A stretch of 64,000 nt of DNA. It comes from an uncultured Mitsuokella sp. Its GTDB lineage: Bacteria > Bacillota > Negativicutes > Selenomonadales > Selenomonadaceae. The position numbers and the translations under genes were made by a program. The notes under the pieces are model-generated. The model made no database searches. It was not told the origin of the DNA and saw nothing but the letters and a program-made list of their open reading frames with translations. The stretch is taken from positions 1 to 64,000 of the forward strand of contig CAMCRT010000004.1 in the NCBI GenBank assembly GCA_945877355.1, written 5' to 3'. Shown piece by piece: positions 48,897-57,342 of this stretch; position 1 is the stretch's first letter, and the number at the start of each line of letters is the position of its first letter.

Positions 48897-48925
48897 AGTA
48901 TAGCGCGAGGTCATTTCCCTGTCAA
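48897..48925 (-). promoter_or_regulatory. amt-glnK promoter
   Basis: TTGACA and TATACT on the minus strand are exactly 17 bases apart. Transcription would start about 205 bases before amt and run through both leader terminators. Confidence 0.85.
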
Positions 48926-48951
48926 GCTTTTTTCTGAAGAAATTCTGTATA

Positions 48952-48978
48952 CAAAAGGAACTGCCTTGCGGCAGTTCC
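48952..48978 (-). terminator. Terminator of the RND operon
   Basis: GGAACTGCC-GCAA-GGCAGTTCC, a perfect 9-bp stem with tetraloop, is followed on the minus strand by TTTTG, 6 bases after the RND gene stop. Confidence 0.9.
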
Positions 48979-48984
48979 CAAAAA

Positions 48985-51900
48985 TCACATGTAGTCTGCT
49001 GTTGTCTTCTTCTTTGCCTGCTTCATGAGGCCGAGCTTTGCGGCGATCCACTCCGTGATGACGAAGAACACGGGGATGAGGAAGATGCCGAGGCTCGTGG
49101 CGAAGAGCATGCCGCCCACGACGGCGACGCCCATGCCGTTACGGGCTGCCGCACCGGCGCCCGTGGCGACAGCCAGAGGCAGACAGCCGATGATGAAGGC
49201 GAAGCTCGTCATGAGAATCGGGCGCAGGCGCAGGCCTGCCGCCTCGATGGCGGCCTTTACAGGCTCCATGCCCCTATCGACGCGCACCTTTGCGAACTCG
49301 ACGATGAGGATGGCGTTCTTTGCTGCAAGACCGATGATCATGATGATGCCGATCTGCATGTAGACGCTGTCCTGGAGGCCGGCGTTCTGGGTGCCAAAGG
49401 TCGCCTCGAGGATGGAGAGTCCATACTCGGACACCACGGCGCCGAGGATGCCCGTCGGGACCGTCAGAAGGACGGCGAACGGGACGGACCAGCTCTCATA
49501 GAGGGCTGCGAGGCACAGGAACACGAAGAGGAGTGCCAGGGCCATGACGCGGCCCGTGGAGCTGGAGGCGTTCTTCTCCTCGCGGCTCTGGCCGGACCAC
49601 TCGATGTTGTAACCCGAGGGTGCGTACTGATGGATGATCTCCTCGATGGCGTTCATGGCCTGGCCCGAGGAGTAGCCCTGTCCCGCACTTCCCTGGAACT
49701 GGATGGCGCGGACGCCGTTGAATCTCGATATCTGGGACGGTGCCGTGCCAAGCGTCGGCTTCAAGAGCGTATCGAGAGGCACCATGGTGCCGGTGGAGCT
49801 CCGGACGAAGACGAACTTCATGGCCTCTGCCTCGCCGCGATACATGGTATCGGACTGAAGCATGACCTTGTAGCTGCGACCGAACTGGTTGAAATCATTG
49901 ACCTGGGCACCGCCGAAGTTGACCTGCAGTGCCGTGAACACGTCGGAAAGGGCTACGCCCAGCTGCTTGACCTTCTCCCTATCAATCTCATAGGTATAGG
50001 TAGGCGAATTGATGGAGTACGTGGTGCGCACGCCCGCCAGCTCCGGCCGCTGGTTGGCCGCGGCGAGGATTTTCTGGGAGAGATCTGCCAGCTCCTCATC
50101 CGTATGGCCGCTCATGTCCTGGAGCTGGAGGGTCCAGCCGCCCACAGAGCCCAGGCCCGGCAGGGCCGGCGGGTTGATGGCGATGACCGTGGCCTCCGGG
50201 GCAATCTTGGCACCAATACCAAACATCTTCTTGACAGTAGAGGCGACGGAGAGATCCGTCTCCTCCCGCTGGGACCAATCCTTCATGCCCAGAACCACGA
50301 GGCCGCCGGAGGACTTGGCACCGCCGGAGAGCAGGTCAAAGCCCGTGATACCCATGACGTTCTCCACGCCCGGCAGCTCCTTTGCCGCCATGGAGATCTT
50401 GTCGACGGTCTTCTGGGTCTGATTGAGGGAGGTACCCTCCGGCAGATTCACGTTGGCAAAGAGGTAGCCCTGGTCCTCCTCCGGCACGAAGGTGGAAGGG
50501 AGCTTCGAGTAGATAAGCCCCGTCACGCCGCAGACCAGCACCATGAAGAGGATGGCGAGGCGGGCGTGGCCGATGAACCGGGCGACGATGCCCATATAGC
50601 CGTTTTTCATGCGGTCAAACCAGTTGTTGAAGGCAGTGAAGAAACGATCGAGAAGACCTTCTTTCCCGCCCTTTTCATGGGGCTTCAGAATCATGGCACA
50701 AAGGGCCGGCGTCAGCGTCAGGGCGACGAAGGCGGAGAGCGCCATGGAGATGGCGATGGTCAGAGCGAACTGCTTGTAGAGAACACCCATCATGCCACCC
50801 AGGAAGGCGACGGGCACGAAGACGGCCGCGAGGACGAAGGCGATGGCCACGACAGGCCCCTGCACCTCGCTCATGGCCCGCTCGGTGGCATCCACCGGGC
50901 TGAGTCCCTGCTCCATGTGATGCTCCACATTCTCAATGACGACGATGGCATCGTCGACCACGAGGCCGATGGCAAGCACCATGGCGAAAAGGGTCAGCGT
51001 ATTGATGGAGAAGTCCAGCACGATGAAGGCGCCGAAGGTACCGATGAGAGATACCGGGACGGCGAGGAGCGGGATAAGGGTCGCCCGCCAGTTCTGCAGA
51101 AATATGAAGATGACGAGCACCACCAGGAAGAGCGCCTCGAAGAAGGTCTCTGCCACCTCCTTGATGGAGGTCTTGATGTAGTTGGTGCTGTCGAAGATTT
51201 CCTTCATCTTGAGGTCCGGCGGCAAATCCTCCTGGGCCTCGCTAAGAATCTTCTTGACGCCGCTGACGGTCTCCATGGCGTTGGCGTCACTCGTGAGCAT
51301 GAGACCGAAGCCCACGGACGGGTAGCCGTTGAACTTCGAGATAATGGAGCTGGACTTCTCTCCCGTCTCGATGCGGGCCACATCCTTCAGGCGGACGAAC
51401 TTGCCATCGCCGCCGGACTTCAGGATGATGTCGCCGAACTGCTCCGGCGTCACGAGGCGTCCTTCCACCTTGCCGGTGTACTGCTTTTCCTGGCCGTTCG
51501 TAGCAGGCATACCGCCGACGGTGCCGGCCGGTGCCTGGATGTTCTGCTCCTTGATGGCGCTTGAGACATCGGACACGGTAAGACCCAGCTCGGCAAGCTT
51601 GTCCGGATTCAGCCAGATACGCATGGAGTAGTCGGAGCCAAAGACGCGGACCTCGCCGACGCCCGGCACGCGCTTCATCTTGTCGACGAGGTAGATGTCG
51701 GCGTAGTTCTTCATGAAGGCGCGGTCATAGCTGCCGTTCGGCGTGTAGATGCCCATCATGTAGGCCATATCATTCGAGGCCTTACGGGTGGTGACACCCA
51801 CCTGCTGGACATCGCTTGGGAGGCTGGCATTGGCTGTGGCCACATTGTTCTGGACCTTGACGGAGTCCATGTCGCCATCCGTGCCCACCTCGAAGGTGAC

Positions 51901-52173
51901 GGAGAGGCGATAGGAGCCCGTATCGTCGGAGGTGGAGGACATGTAGTCCATGCCCTGGGTTCCGTTGACCTGCTCCTCGATGATCTGGGCCACCGTCTCG
52001 TTGATGACAGCGGCGTTTGCACCCGTGTAGTTCGTGGAGACGCCGATGGTCGGCGGCGAAATCTGCGGGTACTGGGCGATAGGCAGCTGCAGTGCCGCCA
52101 GTACGCCCACGATGACGATAATAAGCGATATGACAATCGCAAATATCGGTCGGTGAATAAAGAATTTTGACAA
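48985..52173 (-). CDS. RND efflux transporter, inner-membrane (AcrB/HAE1 type)
   Basis: A 1062-residue proton-driven multidrug pump. It starts SKFFIHRPIFAIVISLIIVI, has two large periplasmic loops, and the proton-relay aspartates in GLVVDDAIVVIENVEHHM. The second half keeps AAKNAILIVEFAKVRVDRGM (relay Lys). TTG start. 14 bases separate it from the adaptor gene. No outer-membrane TolC-type gene is in the operon. Opposite strand is MarR. Substrates unknown. Confidence 0.96.
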   Translation of the reverse strand: MSKFFIHRPIFAIVISLIIVIVGVLAALQLPIAQYPQISPPTIGVSTNYTGANAAVINETVAQIIEEQVNGTQGMDYMSSTSDDTGSYRLSVTFEVGTDGDMDSVKVQNNVATANASLPSDVQQVGVTTRKASNDMAYMMGIYTPNGSYDRAFMKNYADIYLVDKMKRVPGVGEVRVFGSDYSMRIWLNPDKLAELGLTVSDVSSAIKEQNIQAPAGTVGGMPATNGQEKQYTGKVEGRLVTPEQFGDIILKSGGDGKFVRLKDVARIETGEKSSSIISKFNGYPSVGFGLMLTSDANAMETVSGVKKILSEAQEDLPPDLKMKEIFDSTNYIKTSIKEVAETFFEALFLVVLVIFIFLQNWRATLIPLLAVPVSLIGTFGAFIVLDFSINTLTLFAMVLAIGLVVDDAIVVIENVEHHMEQGLSPVDATERAMSEVQGPVVAIAFVLAAVFVPVAFLGGMMGVLYKQFALTIAISMALSAFVALTLTPALCAMILKPHEKGGKEGLLDRFFTAFNNWFDRMKNGYMGIVARFIGHARLAILFMVLVCGVTGLIYSKLPSTFVPEEDQGYLFANVNLPEGTSLNQTQKTVDKISMAAKELPGVENVMGITGFDLLSGGAKSSGGLVVLGMKDWSQREETDLSVASTVKKMFGIGAKIAPEATVIAINPPALPGLGSVGGWTLQLQDMSGHTDEELADLSQKILAAANQRPELAGVRTTYSINSPTYTYEIDREKVKQLGVALSDVFTALQVNFGGAQVNDFNQFGRSYKVMLQSDTMYRGEAEAMKFVFVRSSTGTMVPLDTLLKPTLGTAPSQISRFNGVRAIQFQGSAGQGYSSGQAMNAIEEIIHQYAPSGYNIEWSGQSREEKNASSSTGRVMALALLFVFLCLAALYESWSVPFAVLLTVPTGILGAVVSEYGLSILEATFGTQNAGLQDSVYMQIGIIMIIGLAAKNAILIVEFAKVRVDRGMEPVKAAIEAAGLRLRPILMTSFAFIIGCLPLAVATGAGAAARNGMGVAVVGGMLFATSLGIFLIPVFFVITEWIAAKLGLMKQAKKKTTADYM

Positions 52174-52187
52174 GTTACGCCGCCTCC

Positions 52188-53405
52188 TTATTCATCCGAG
52201 CCGGAGTTCACGACCGTGCTGGAGTCAAAGGCCGTGTCGTCTGCCGTCGTGGAGAAGCCCATGTCCTCCGGCGTCACCATGGTGACAGCAAGGTCCCGGC
52301 CCTCCTGGAGGTTCGAGAGGCCCTCCACCACGACGGTATCATTGACGGAGATGCCGTCCTTGATGATGTAGTAGCTGCCCACCTTGGAGCCGAGCTTGAC
52401 GGTCTTGGCCACGCTCTTGCCGTCATCCCCCACCACCATGACGAAGGACTTGCCGAGGAGCTGTTGGACAGCCCGCTGGGGCACGAGGATGGCGTTTGGC
52501 ACCACCTCGCCCGTTATCTTCACCCGGGCGAACATGCCTGGGAGGAGAAGCCCGTTCGGATTGTCAAAGAGTGCCTTGATGGTCAGCGTCCCCGTCTGGG
52601 AGGCCAGGGCCCGGTCCGCCTCGGCGATGCGCCCCTCCAGGGGGTACGTACTGCCATCGGAGAGGGTCAGGCCCACATGGATGTCCGCCCCCGTCCCTGC
52701 GTTCTGACGCATCTGCTGGATGTTCATGAACTTCAGGTAGTCCGTCTCCGAGATGGAAAACTGGGCGTAGACGGGATTAGAGGAGCCGATGGTCACGAGG
52801 TTCGTATTGCCCGCCGTGGCAAAGGTGCCCACTGCCACATCGTCAACAGCCAGCTGGCCGGACATGGGAGCATAGATGACCGTATCCGCCAGATCCTGCT
52901 GGGCCTTCTGGAGAAGAGCCGCATTGGCTGCCGCTGCTGCCTGGTAGGCATTGACATTGGCCTGCTGGGTCGTCACCGTCTGCTCGGAGATGGCATCGGA
53001 GGCCAGGAGCTGCTGATCCCGATAGAGATCCGTCTGGGCGTTATTCAGCGTCGCCTCGGACTGGGCGAGCGTCGCCTGGGCCTGAAGGACAGCCGACTCA
53101 TACTGGCGGGAGTCGATGCGGTAGAGGGGCTGGCCCGCCGTGACGAACTGGCCGCCGGTGACGTATTTTTCCACCACGTTGCCGGAGACCTTCGACTGGA
53201 CGCTTACGGTGTTCTTGCCCACAATCTGGCCCGCGTACTCATTCGTGAGCGGCGTGTCCTGCTGGATGACCTTCATGGCCTTGACCTGGGTCGCCTGGGA
53301 CTGCTGTGCCTGCTGGCCGCCGCAGCCTGTGAGGGCGACGGGCGCCCCTGCGATGAGCGAGGCGAGCACAAGCGCCTTGAGTTTTCTGTTTCTCGCAAAA
53401 AACAA
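52188..53405 (-). CDS. RND periplasmic adaptor lipoprotein (AcrA type)
   Basis: A 405-residue membrane-fusion protein. A lipobox (VALTGC) follows the N-terminal hydrophobic stretch, so it is anchored to the inner membrane by lipid. A lipoyl half-motif (GNVVEKYVTGGQFVTAGQPL), a coiled-coil hairpin rich in A/Q and the second half (YAPMSGQLAVDDVAVGTFA) match AcrA/MexA. First gene of the pump operon. Confidence 0.95.
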   Translation of the reverse strand: MFFARNRKLKALVLASLIAGAPVALTGCGGQQAQQSQATQVKAMKVIQQDTPLTNEYAGQIVGKNTVSVQSKVSGNVVEKYVTGGQFVTAGQPLYRIDSRQYESAVLQAQATLAQSEATLNNAQTDLYRDQQLLASDAISEQTVTTQQANVNAYQAAAAANAALLQKAQQDLADTVIYAPMSGQLAVDDVAVGTFATAGNTNLVTIGSSNPVYAQFSISETDYLKFMNIQQMRQNAGTGADIHVGLTLSDGSTYPLEGRIAEADRALASQTGTLTIKALFDNPNGLLLPGMFARVKITGEVVPNAILVPQRAVQQLLGKSFVMVVGDDGKSVAKTVKLGSKVGSYYIIKDGISVNDTVVVEGLSNLQEGRDLAVTMVTPEDMGFSTTADDTAFDSSTVVNSGSDE

Positions 53406-53479
53406 AAAAATAACCTCCTTAAAACTCCAGCAGAAATTCCTGCCGTGTCATGATGGCTTTAAAAAACTTGCAAATCGAT

Positions 53480-53521
53480 TAGTAAATATTTGTTTACTAT
53501 TCACGCGCTTTAGTCTATACT
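53480..53521 (+). promoter_or_regulatory. marR promoter with overlapping operator palindrome
   Basis: TTTACT (53493-53498) and TATACT (53516-53521) are 17 bases apart on the plus strand. The -35 lies inside a perfect inverted repeat TAGTAAA-TATTTG-TTTACTA (53480-53499) between the divergent marR and pump genes. It is a good candidate for the MarR operator controlling both. Confidence 0.7.
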
Positions 53522-53588
53522 ATCCCTAGCGAAAAGTCAAGAAAACCTTTTCACATATATTCATTGAACATTAAGAAAAGGAGGCTAC

Positions 53589-54014
53589 ATGGAGCTTTCC
53601 ACCCTATCAAACTACTTTATGGAAACGGTCATGCTCATGCACAACCGGCTGTTCCGGAACGTCCCCGTCCCCCTTCCCGTCAACCAATTCTGCACGCTCA
53701 TCGCCCTGATGAACGAGGGCTCCATGAGCGTATCAGATCTGAGCCAGGCCCTGCAGGTCTCCAAGCAGCAGATGTCCTCCATCGTGGAGCGTCTCGTGGA
53801 GGCGGGCCATGTGACAAAGGCCCAGGACAGGTCAGACCGGCGCCGCTCGATCGTCTCCCTGACGAAGAGCGGGCAGGAAATTCTCGACCGTCACAGCAAC
53901 AAAATCCGCGATCGCTTCGAGGGACGGTTGAAGGAGCTCACGCCGGAGGAGCTCACCTCGATCCAGGCGGGCATCCTCCGCTTTCACGACAGCATCGCAA
54001 AGCTTTTCCCCTAA
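53589..54014 (+). CDS. MarR-family transcription regulator
   Basis: A 141-residue winged-helix protein: MSVSDLSQALQVSKQQMSSI as the recognition helices and AQDRSDRRRSIVSLTKSGQE as the wing. AAGGAGG precedes the ATG. Divergent from the RND pump; likely its ligand-responsive repressor. Confidence 0.93.
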   Translation: MELSTLSNYFMETVMLMHNRLFRNVPVPLPVNQFCTLIALMNEGSMSVSDLSQALQVSKQQMSSIVERLVEAGHVTKAQDRSDRRRSIVSLTKSGQEILDRHSNKIRDRFEGRLKELTPEELTSIQAGILRFHDSIAKLFP

Positions 54015-54061
54015 GAGCCTTCTATTTCTTTCCAAAAACATAAAAAGCAGGACAATTTACC

Positions 54062-54089
54062 TTGTCAAAACAATGCCACATGATATAAT
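54062..54089 (+). promoter_or_regulatory. Promoter upstream of dhaL
   Basis: TTGTCA and a perfect TATAAT (with TG extension) are 16 bases apart on the plus strand, about 75 bases before dhaL. It may also serve gltX. Confidence 0.7.
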
Positions 54090-54162
54090 TTAACTATTGC
54101 AAGGAACCTATGCTTTGTTGCAGGCTTCCAGCAATACCAACCCCAAAGGAGCAAGACCCAAA

Positions 54163-54786
54163 ATGAGCAGAATCAAGGATGCTTTCGATGCCGTTGCACA
54201 GACTATCGTCGAGCAGCGTGACTATCTCACCTCGCTCGACCGGGAAATCGGCGACGGCGACCATGGCATCAATATGGCCCGCGGCTTTGCAGCAGCCCAG
54301 GAGGCCGTGGACGAAATGCACGACACAGACAACCCCGGACCCGTGCTGGACACCATTGGCCAGGCCCTCATCCAAAATACAGGCGGCGCCGCAGGGCCCC
54401 TCTTCGGCACGGCCTTCCGAAAGGCTGCCGCAGCCTGCGACGAGGAGACCCGCCTCAATATCAAGAGCCTTGAAAAGCTTCTCGCCGCCGCCATCGAGGG
54501 GATAAAGGAGCGGGGCCGGGCCGAGGCCGGGGACAAGACCATCCTCGATGCCCTCATCCCCATCCACGACGTGTTCCTGCCGGAAAACACGGAGGACAAG
54601 CGCCTCTTCGAGGTGCTCCAGGAGGGCCTCCGGGCCGGCCGGGAGGGCGTCGCCTACACGAAGACCATCGTGGCGAAGAAGGGCCGGGCCAGCCTCATCG
54701 GGGAGCGCAGCATCGGCCATGAGGATCCCGGCGCCATGAGCACGCTCCTCCTCTATCGGGCGCTCTACCAATTTCTCAAAAAATAA
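54163..54786 (+). CDS. DhaL-type dihydroxyacetone kinase ATP-binding subunit (orphan)
   Basis: A 207-residue helical-barrel protein. The metal-ADP motif DREIGDGDHGINMARG, GGAAGPLFG, GDKTILDALIP and SLIGERSIGHEDPGAMS are all intact. In the PTS-dependent enzyme DhaL works with DhaK and DhaM; neither is here. ATG chosen by resemblance; AAAGGAG lies 11 bases upstream. The gene is 27 bases before gltX. Confidence 0.88.
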   Translation: MSRIKDAFDAVAQTIVEQRDYLTSLDREIGDGDHGINMARGFAAAQEAVDEMHDTDNPGPVLDTIGQALIQNTGGAAGPLFGTAFRKAAAACDEETRLNIKSLEKLLAAAIEGIKERGRAEAGDKTILDALIPIHDVFLPENTEDKRLFEVLQEGLRAGREGVAYTKTIVAKKGRASLIGERSIGHEDPGAMSTLLLYRALYQFLKK

Positions 54787-54813
54787 TCCTATATCTTACG
54801 GAGGGAATTCAGC

Positions 54814-56271
54814 TTGAACACTACTGTACGCACACGCTTTGCCCCGAGCCCCACGGGCTACATGCACATCGGCAATCTCCGCACGGCGCTCTACGGCTAT
54901 CTCTATGCCAAGTCCCAGAAGGGTGACTTCGTGCTCCGCATCGAGGACACGGACCGCAGCCGCTACGTGGCGGATGCCGTCGACTTCATCAAGCGCACGC
55001 TGGAGCTCGCCCACATCGTCCCGGACGAGGGCCCGGGCTTCGGCGGGGACTACGGCCCCTATGTCCAGAGCGAGCGCATGGACCTCTACAAGAAGTACGC
55101 GGAGGAGCTGGTGGAAAAGGGAGCGGCCTATCGCTGCTTCTGCGACCCGGACGAGAATCACGCCGCCGGCGAATTTGGCGGCTATGACCGCACCTGCCGG
55201 GATCTGCCCGCTGACGTCATCGAAAAGCATCTGGCGGACGGGGACCCCTACGTCATCCGCCAGAAAATGCCCCTCTCCGGCGAGACCACCTTCTTCGACG
55301 TGCTCCACGGCAACATCACCATCAAGAACGAGGAGCTGGAGGACCAGGTGCTCCTGAAGCGGGATGGCATGCCCACCTACAACTTCGCCAATGTCATCGA
55401 CGACCACCTCATGAAGATCACCCACATCATGCGAGGAGCCGAGTTCATCACCTCCACGCCGAAGTACACCCTCCTCTACGAGGCCTTTGGCTGGGAGGTC
55501 CCCACCTTCATCCACCTGGCCCCCGTCATGGGCAAGAACGAGGACGGCACGGTGTCGAAGCTCTCGAAGCGCCACGGCGCCACGAGCTTCGAGGATCTCG
55601 TGAAGGCCGGGTATCTGCCGGAGGCCATCACGAACTACGTGGCACTCCTGGGCTGGAATCCGAAGACGACGAACCAGGAAATCTTCTCCATGGAGGAGCT
55701 CATCGAAGCCTTCCGGCTGGACGGCCTCTCCAAATCCCCCGCTGTCTTTGACTACGACAAGCTGGGCTGGATCAATGGGGAGTACCTGAAGAAAATGGAC
55801 GAGGCGGAGTTCGAGAAGCTCGCCCGTCCCTTTGCCGGCGACCTGCCGGACTATCTTGAGGCCCACTTTGGGACGCTCGCTGCGCTCCTAAAGACCCGCC
55901 TCACCCGCCTCTCGGACTTTGCGGGAGAAATCGCCTTCCTCATCGACCAGCCCGCCTTTGACGCCAGCTTCTATGAGAATAAGCGCAACAAGGTGACGCC
56001 GGAGAAGGCAAAGGAGCTCCTGCCGGACATGATCGCCCTCCTGGAGGAGGTCCCGGAAGCCGACTGGACGAACGATGCCCTCTATGCAAAGCTTAACGAC
56101 TTCATCGCCGAGCGTGAAATCAAGAAGGGCCTTGCCATGTGGGTGCTGCGCATCGCTGCGGCGGGCAAGCTCGTGACGCCGGGCGGCGCCACGGAGATCC
56201 TCTCCATTCTCGGCAAAAAAAATTCTTTGGAGCGACTCAAAAAAAGTCTTGCATCCCTCTCCGCAATGTAG
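54814..56271 (+). CDS. gltX: Glutamyl-tRNA synthetase
   Basis: A 485-residue class I synthetase: RFAPSPTGYMHIGNLRTALY contains the HIGH-type motif, LRIEDTDRSRYVADAV is conserved, and SKLSKRHGATSF is the KMSKS-type loop. TTG start after GGAGGG. It provides Glu-tRNA for translation and for HemA. The tRNA-Glu genes start 27 bases after its stop. Confidence 0.97.
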   Translation: MNTTVRTRFAPSPTGYMHIGNLRTALYGYLYAKSQKGDFVLRIEDTDRSRYVADAVDFIKRTLELAHIVPDEGPGFGGDYGPYVQSERMDLYKKYAEELVEKGAAYRCFCDPDENHAAGEFGGYDRTCRDLPADVIEKHLADGDPYVIRQKMPLSGETTFFDVLHGNITIKNEELEDQVLLKRDGMPTYNFANVIDDHLMKITHIMRGAEFITSTPKYTLLYEAFGWEVPTFIHLAPVMGKNEDGTVSKLSKRHGATSFEDLVKAGYLPEAITNYVALLGWNPKTTNQEIFSMEELIEAFRLDGLSKSPAVFDYDKLGWINGEYLKKMDEAEFEKLARPFAGDLPDYLEAHFGTLAALLKTRLTRLSDFAGEIAFLIDQPAFDASFYENKRNKVTPEKAKELLPDMIALLEEVPEADWTNDALYAKLNDFIAEREIKKGLAMWVLRIAAAGKLVTPGGATEILSILGKKNSLERLKKSLASLSAM

Positions 56272-56298
56272 TATAATATTTCTTGTCGTTAAGACAAC

Positions 56299-56373
56299 GG
56301 CGCCTTCGTCAAGCGGTTAAGACACCGGCCTCTCACGCCGGGTTCATGGGTTCGAATCCCATAGGCGTCACCA
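56299..56373 (+). tRNA. tRNA-Glu (anticodon CTC)
   Basis: A 75-base cloverleaf with encoded CCA. Acceptor GGCGCCT pairs with AGGCGTC, anticodon stem CCGGC/GCCGG encloses the loop CTCTCAC (anticodon CTC, for GAG), and the T-arm has GGTTCGAATCC. Confidence 0.95.
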
Positions 56374-56374
56374 A

Positions 56375-56449
56375 GGCACCTTCGTCAAGTGGTTAAGACA
56401 CCGGCCTCTCACGCCGGGTTCATGGGTTCGAATCCCATAGGTGTCACCA
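56375..56449 (+). tRNA. tRNA-Glu (anticodon CTC), second copy
   Basis: A 75-base gene one base after the first. It differs in a compensated acceptor pair (G4-C69 to A4-U69) and one D-loop base, with the same anticodon CTC. CCA is encoded. Confidence 0.95.
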
Positions 56450-56459
56450 TGAATACACA

Positions 56460-56494
56460 CGCCATGACTCCTGTCATGGCGTTTCTTGTTTTTC
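56460..56494 (+). terminator. Terminator after the tRNA genes
   Basis: CGCCATGAC-TCCT-GTCATGGCG, a 9-bp stem, is followed on the plus strand by TTTCTTGTTTTT. It closes the gltX-tRNA unit, 10 bases after the second tRNA. Confidence 0.88.
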
Positions 56495-56512
56495 CTGTGG
56501 GAGGCCTCTCCT

Positions 56513-57274
56513 ATGCTTATTTTGTCCATGCTTGCCCTGGGGGCCGTCATCGGCTTCGTCGGAGCAGGTGGCGCAGGCGTCACCATCACCCTTCTCACGG
56601 TGGGCTTCGGCGTGCCCATCCACACGGCCCTCGCCGTGGCCCTCGCCGCCATGGTCTTCACTACCCTCTCCGGCGCCGTCAGCCATTTCCGCCAGCACGA
56701 GGTCATCGTGCGGACGGGAGCCATCGTCGGCGGCAGCGGCATGCTCGGCGCCATCATCGGCGCCAATGTCTCAAACATCATGCCTTCGGCTGACCTGAGC
56801 CTCATGACCTCCCTGATGATCCTCTCCAGTGCCGTGATCCTCTACATCAAGATCTACCACGCGGAATGGCTCTCCGCCCACTTCCCCGTGCGGGAGACAC
56901 TCCTGACGGGCAGGAAGCTTTGGCTCTACGGCATCCCCATCGGCATCGCCTCAGGCTTCCTCTCCGGCGCCTTCGGCATCGGGGCGGCTGCCTACATCCA
57001 GCTGGCCCTCATGGTCGTCTTTGGCGTGCCTCTCCTCCAGTCCATTGGCACCTGCATGATGATCATCCTCCCCATCTCGGCGGCAGGCGGCCTCGGCTAT
57101 CTCTTCAACGGGCGCCTGGACATGATGATTTTCCTGCAGACCCTAATAGGCCTCACCGTCGGCGCCTGGTTCGGCGCCAAGGGCTCCCACCTGGCGCCGC
57201 TGCCCGTCCTAAAATTCGCCATAGTAGCCCTTCCCACCATCGGCGGCATCATCATGCTGCTGTTCCACCACTGA
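56513..57274 (+). CDS. TauE/SafE-type anion exporter
   Basis: A 253-residue protein with about seven hydrophobic segments. GFVGAGGAGVTITLLTVGF and the repeated half-motif IASGFLSGAFGIGAAAYIQL are the signature of the TauE/SafE family, which exports sulfite/sulfoacetate or related anions. ATG with GGGAGG 8 bases upstream. Flanked by terminators on both sides, so monocistronic. Substrate unknown. Confidence 0.87.
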   Translation: MLILSMLALGAVIGFVGAGGAGVTITLLTVGFGVPIHTALAVALAAMVFTTLSGAVSHFRQHEVIVRTGAIVGGSGMLGAIIGANVSNIMPSADLSLMTSLMILSSAVILYIKIYHAEWLSAHFPVRETLLTGRKLWLYGIPIGIASGFLSGAFGIGAAAYIQLALMVVFGVPLLQSIGTCMMIILPISAAGGLGYLFNGRLDMMIFLQTLIGLTVGAWFGAKGSHLAPLPVLKFAIVALPTIGGIIMLLFHH

Positions 57275-57298
57275 CCCCAAACACCTCTCAACAAACAC

Positions 57299-57333
57299 GA
57301 AAAAACCGCCCTTTCGGGCGGTCTGTTTTTTTT
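57299..57333 (+). terminator. Bidirectional terminator between tauE-like and prs
   Basis: ACCGCCC-TTTC-GGGCGGT with Ts on both sides (T8 on plus, T6 on minus) serves the convergent genes. Confidence 0.9.
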
Positions 57334-57342
57334 GGCATTAAA

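Noticed and set aside
49630-51564. A 644-codon open frame on the plus strand opposite the RND transporter gene
   Set aside because: It is a His/Asp/Glu-rich shadow typical of the reverse frame of a GC-rich membrane protein; the minus-strand gene is certain.
54786-54813. Possible T-box leader for gltX
   Set aside because: Only 27 bases separate dhaL and gltX, far too short for a T-box.
56299-56449. A near-perfect 75-base direct repeat
   Set aside because: It is fully explained by two tandem tRNA-Glu genes, not a repeat array or attachment site.
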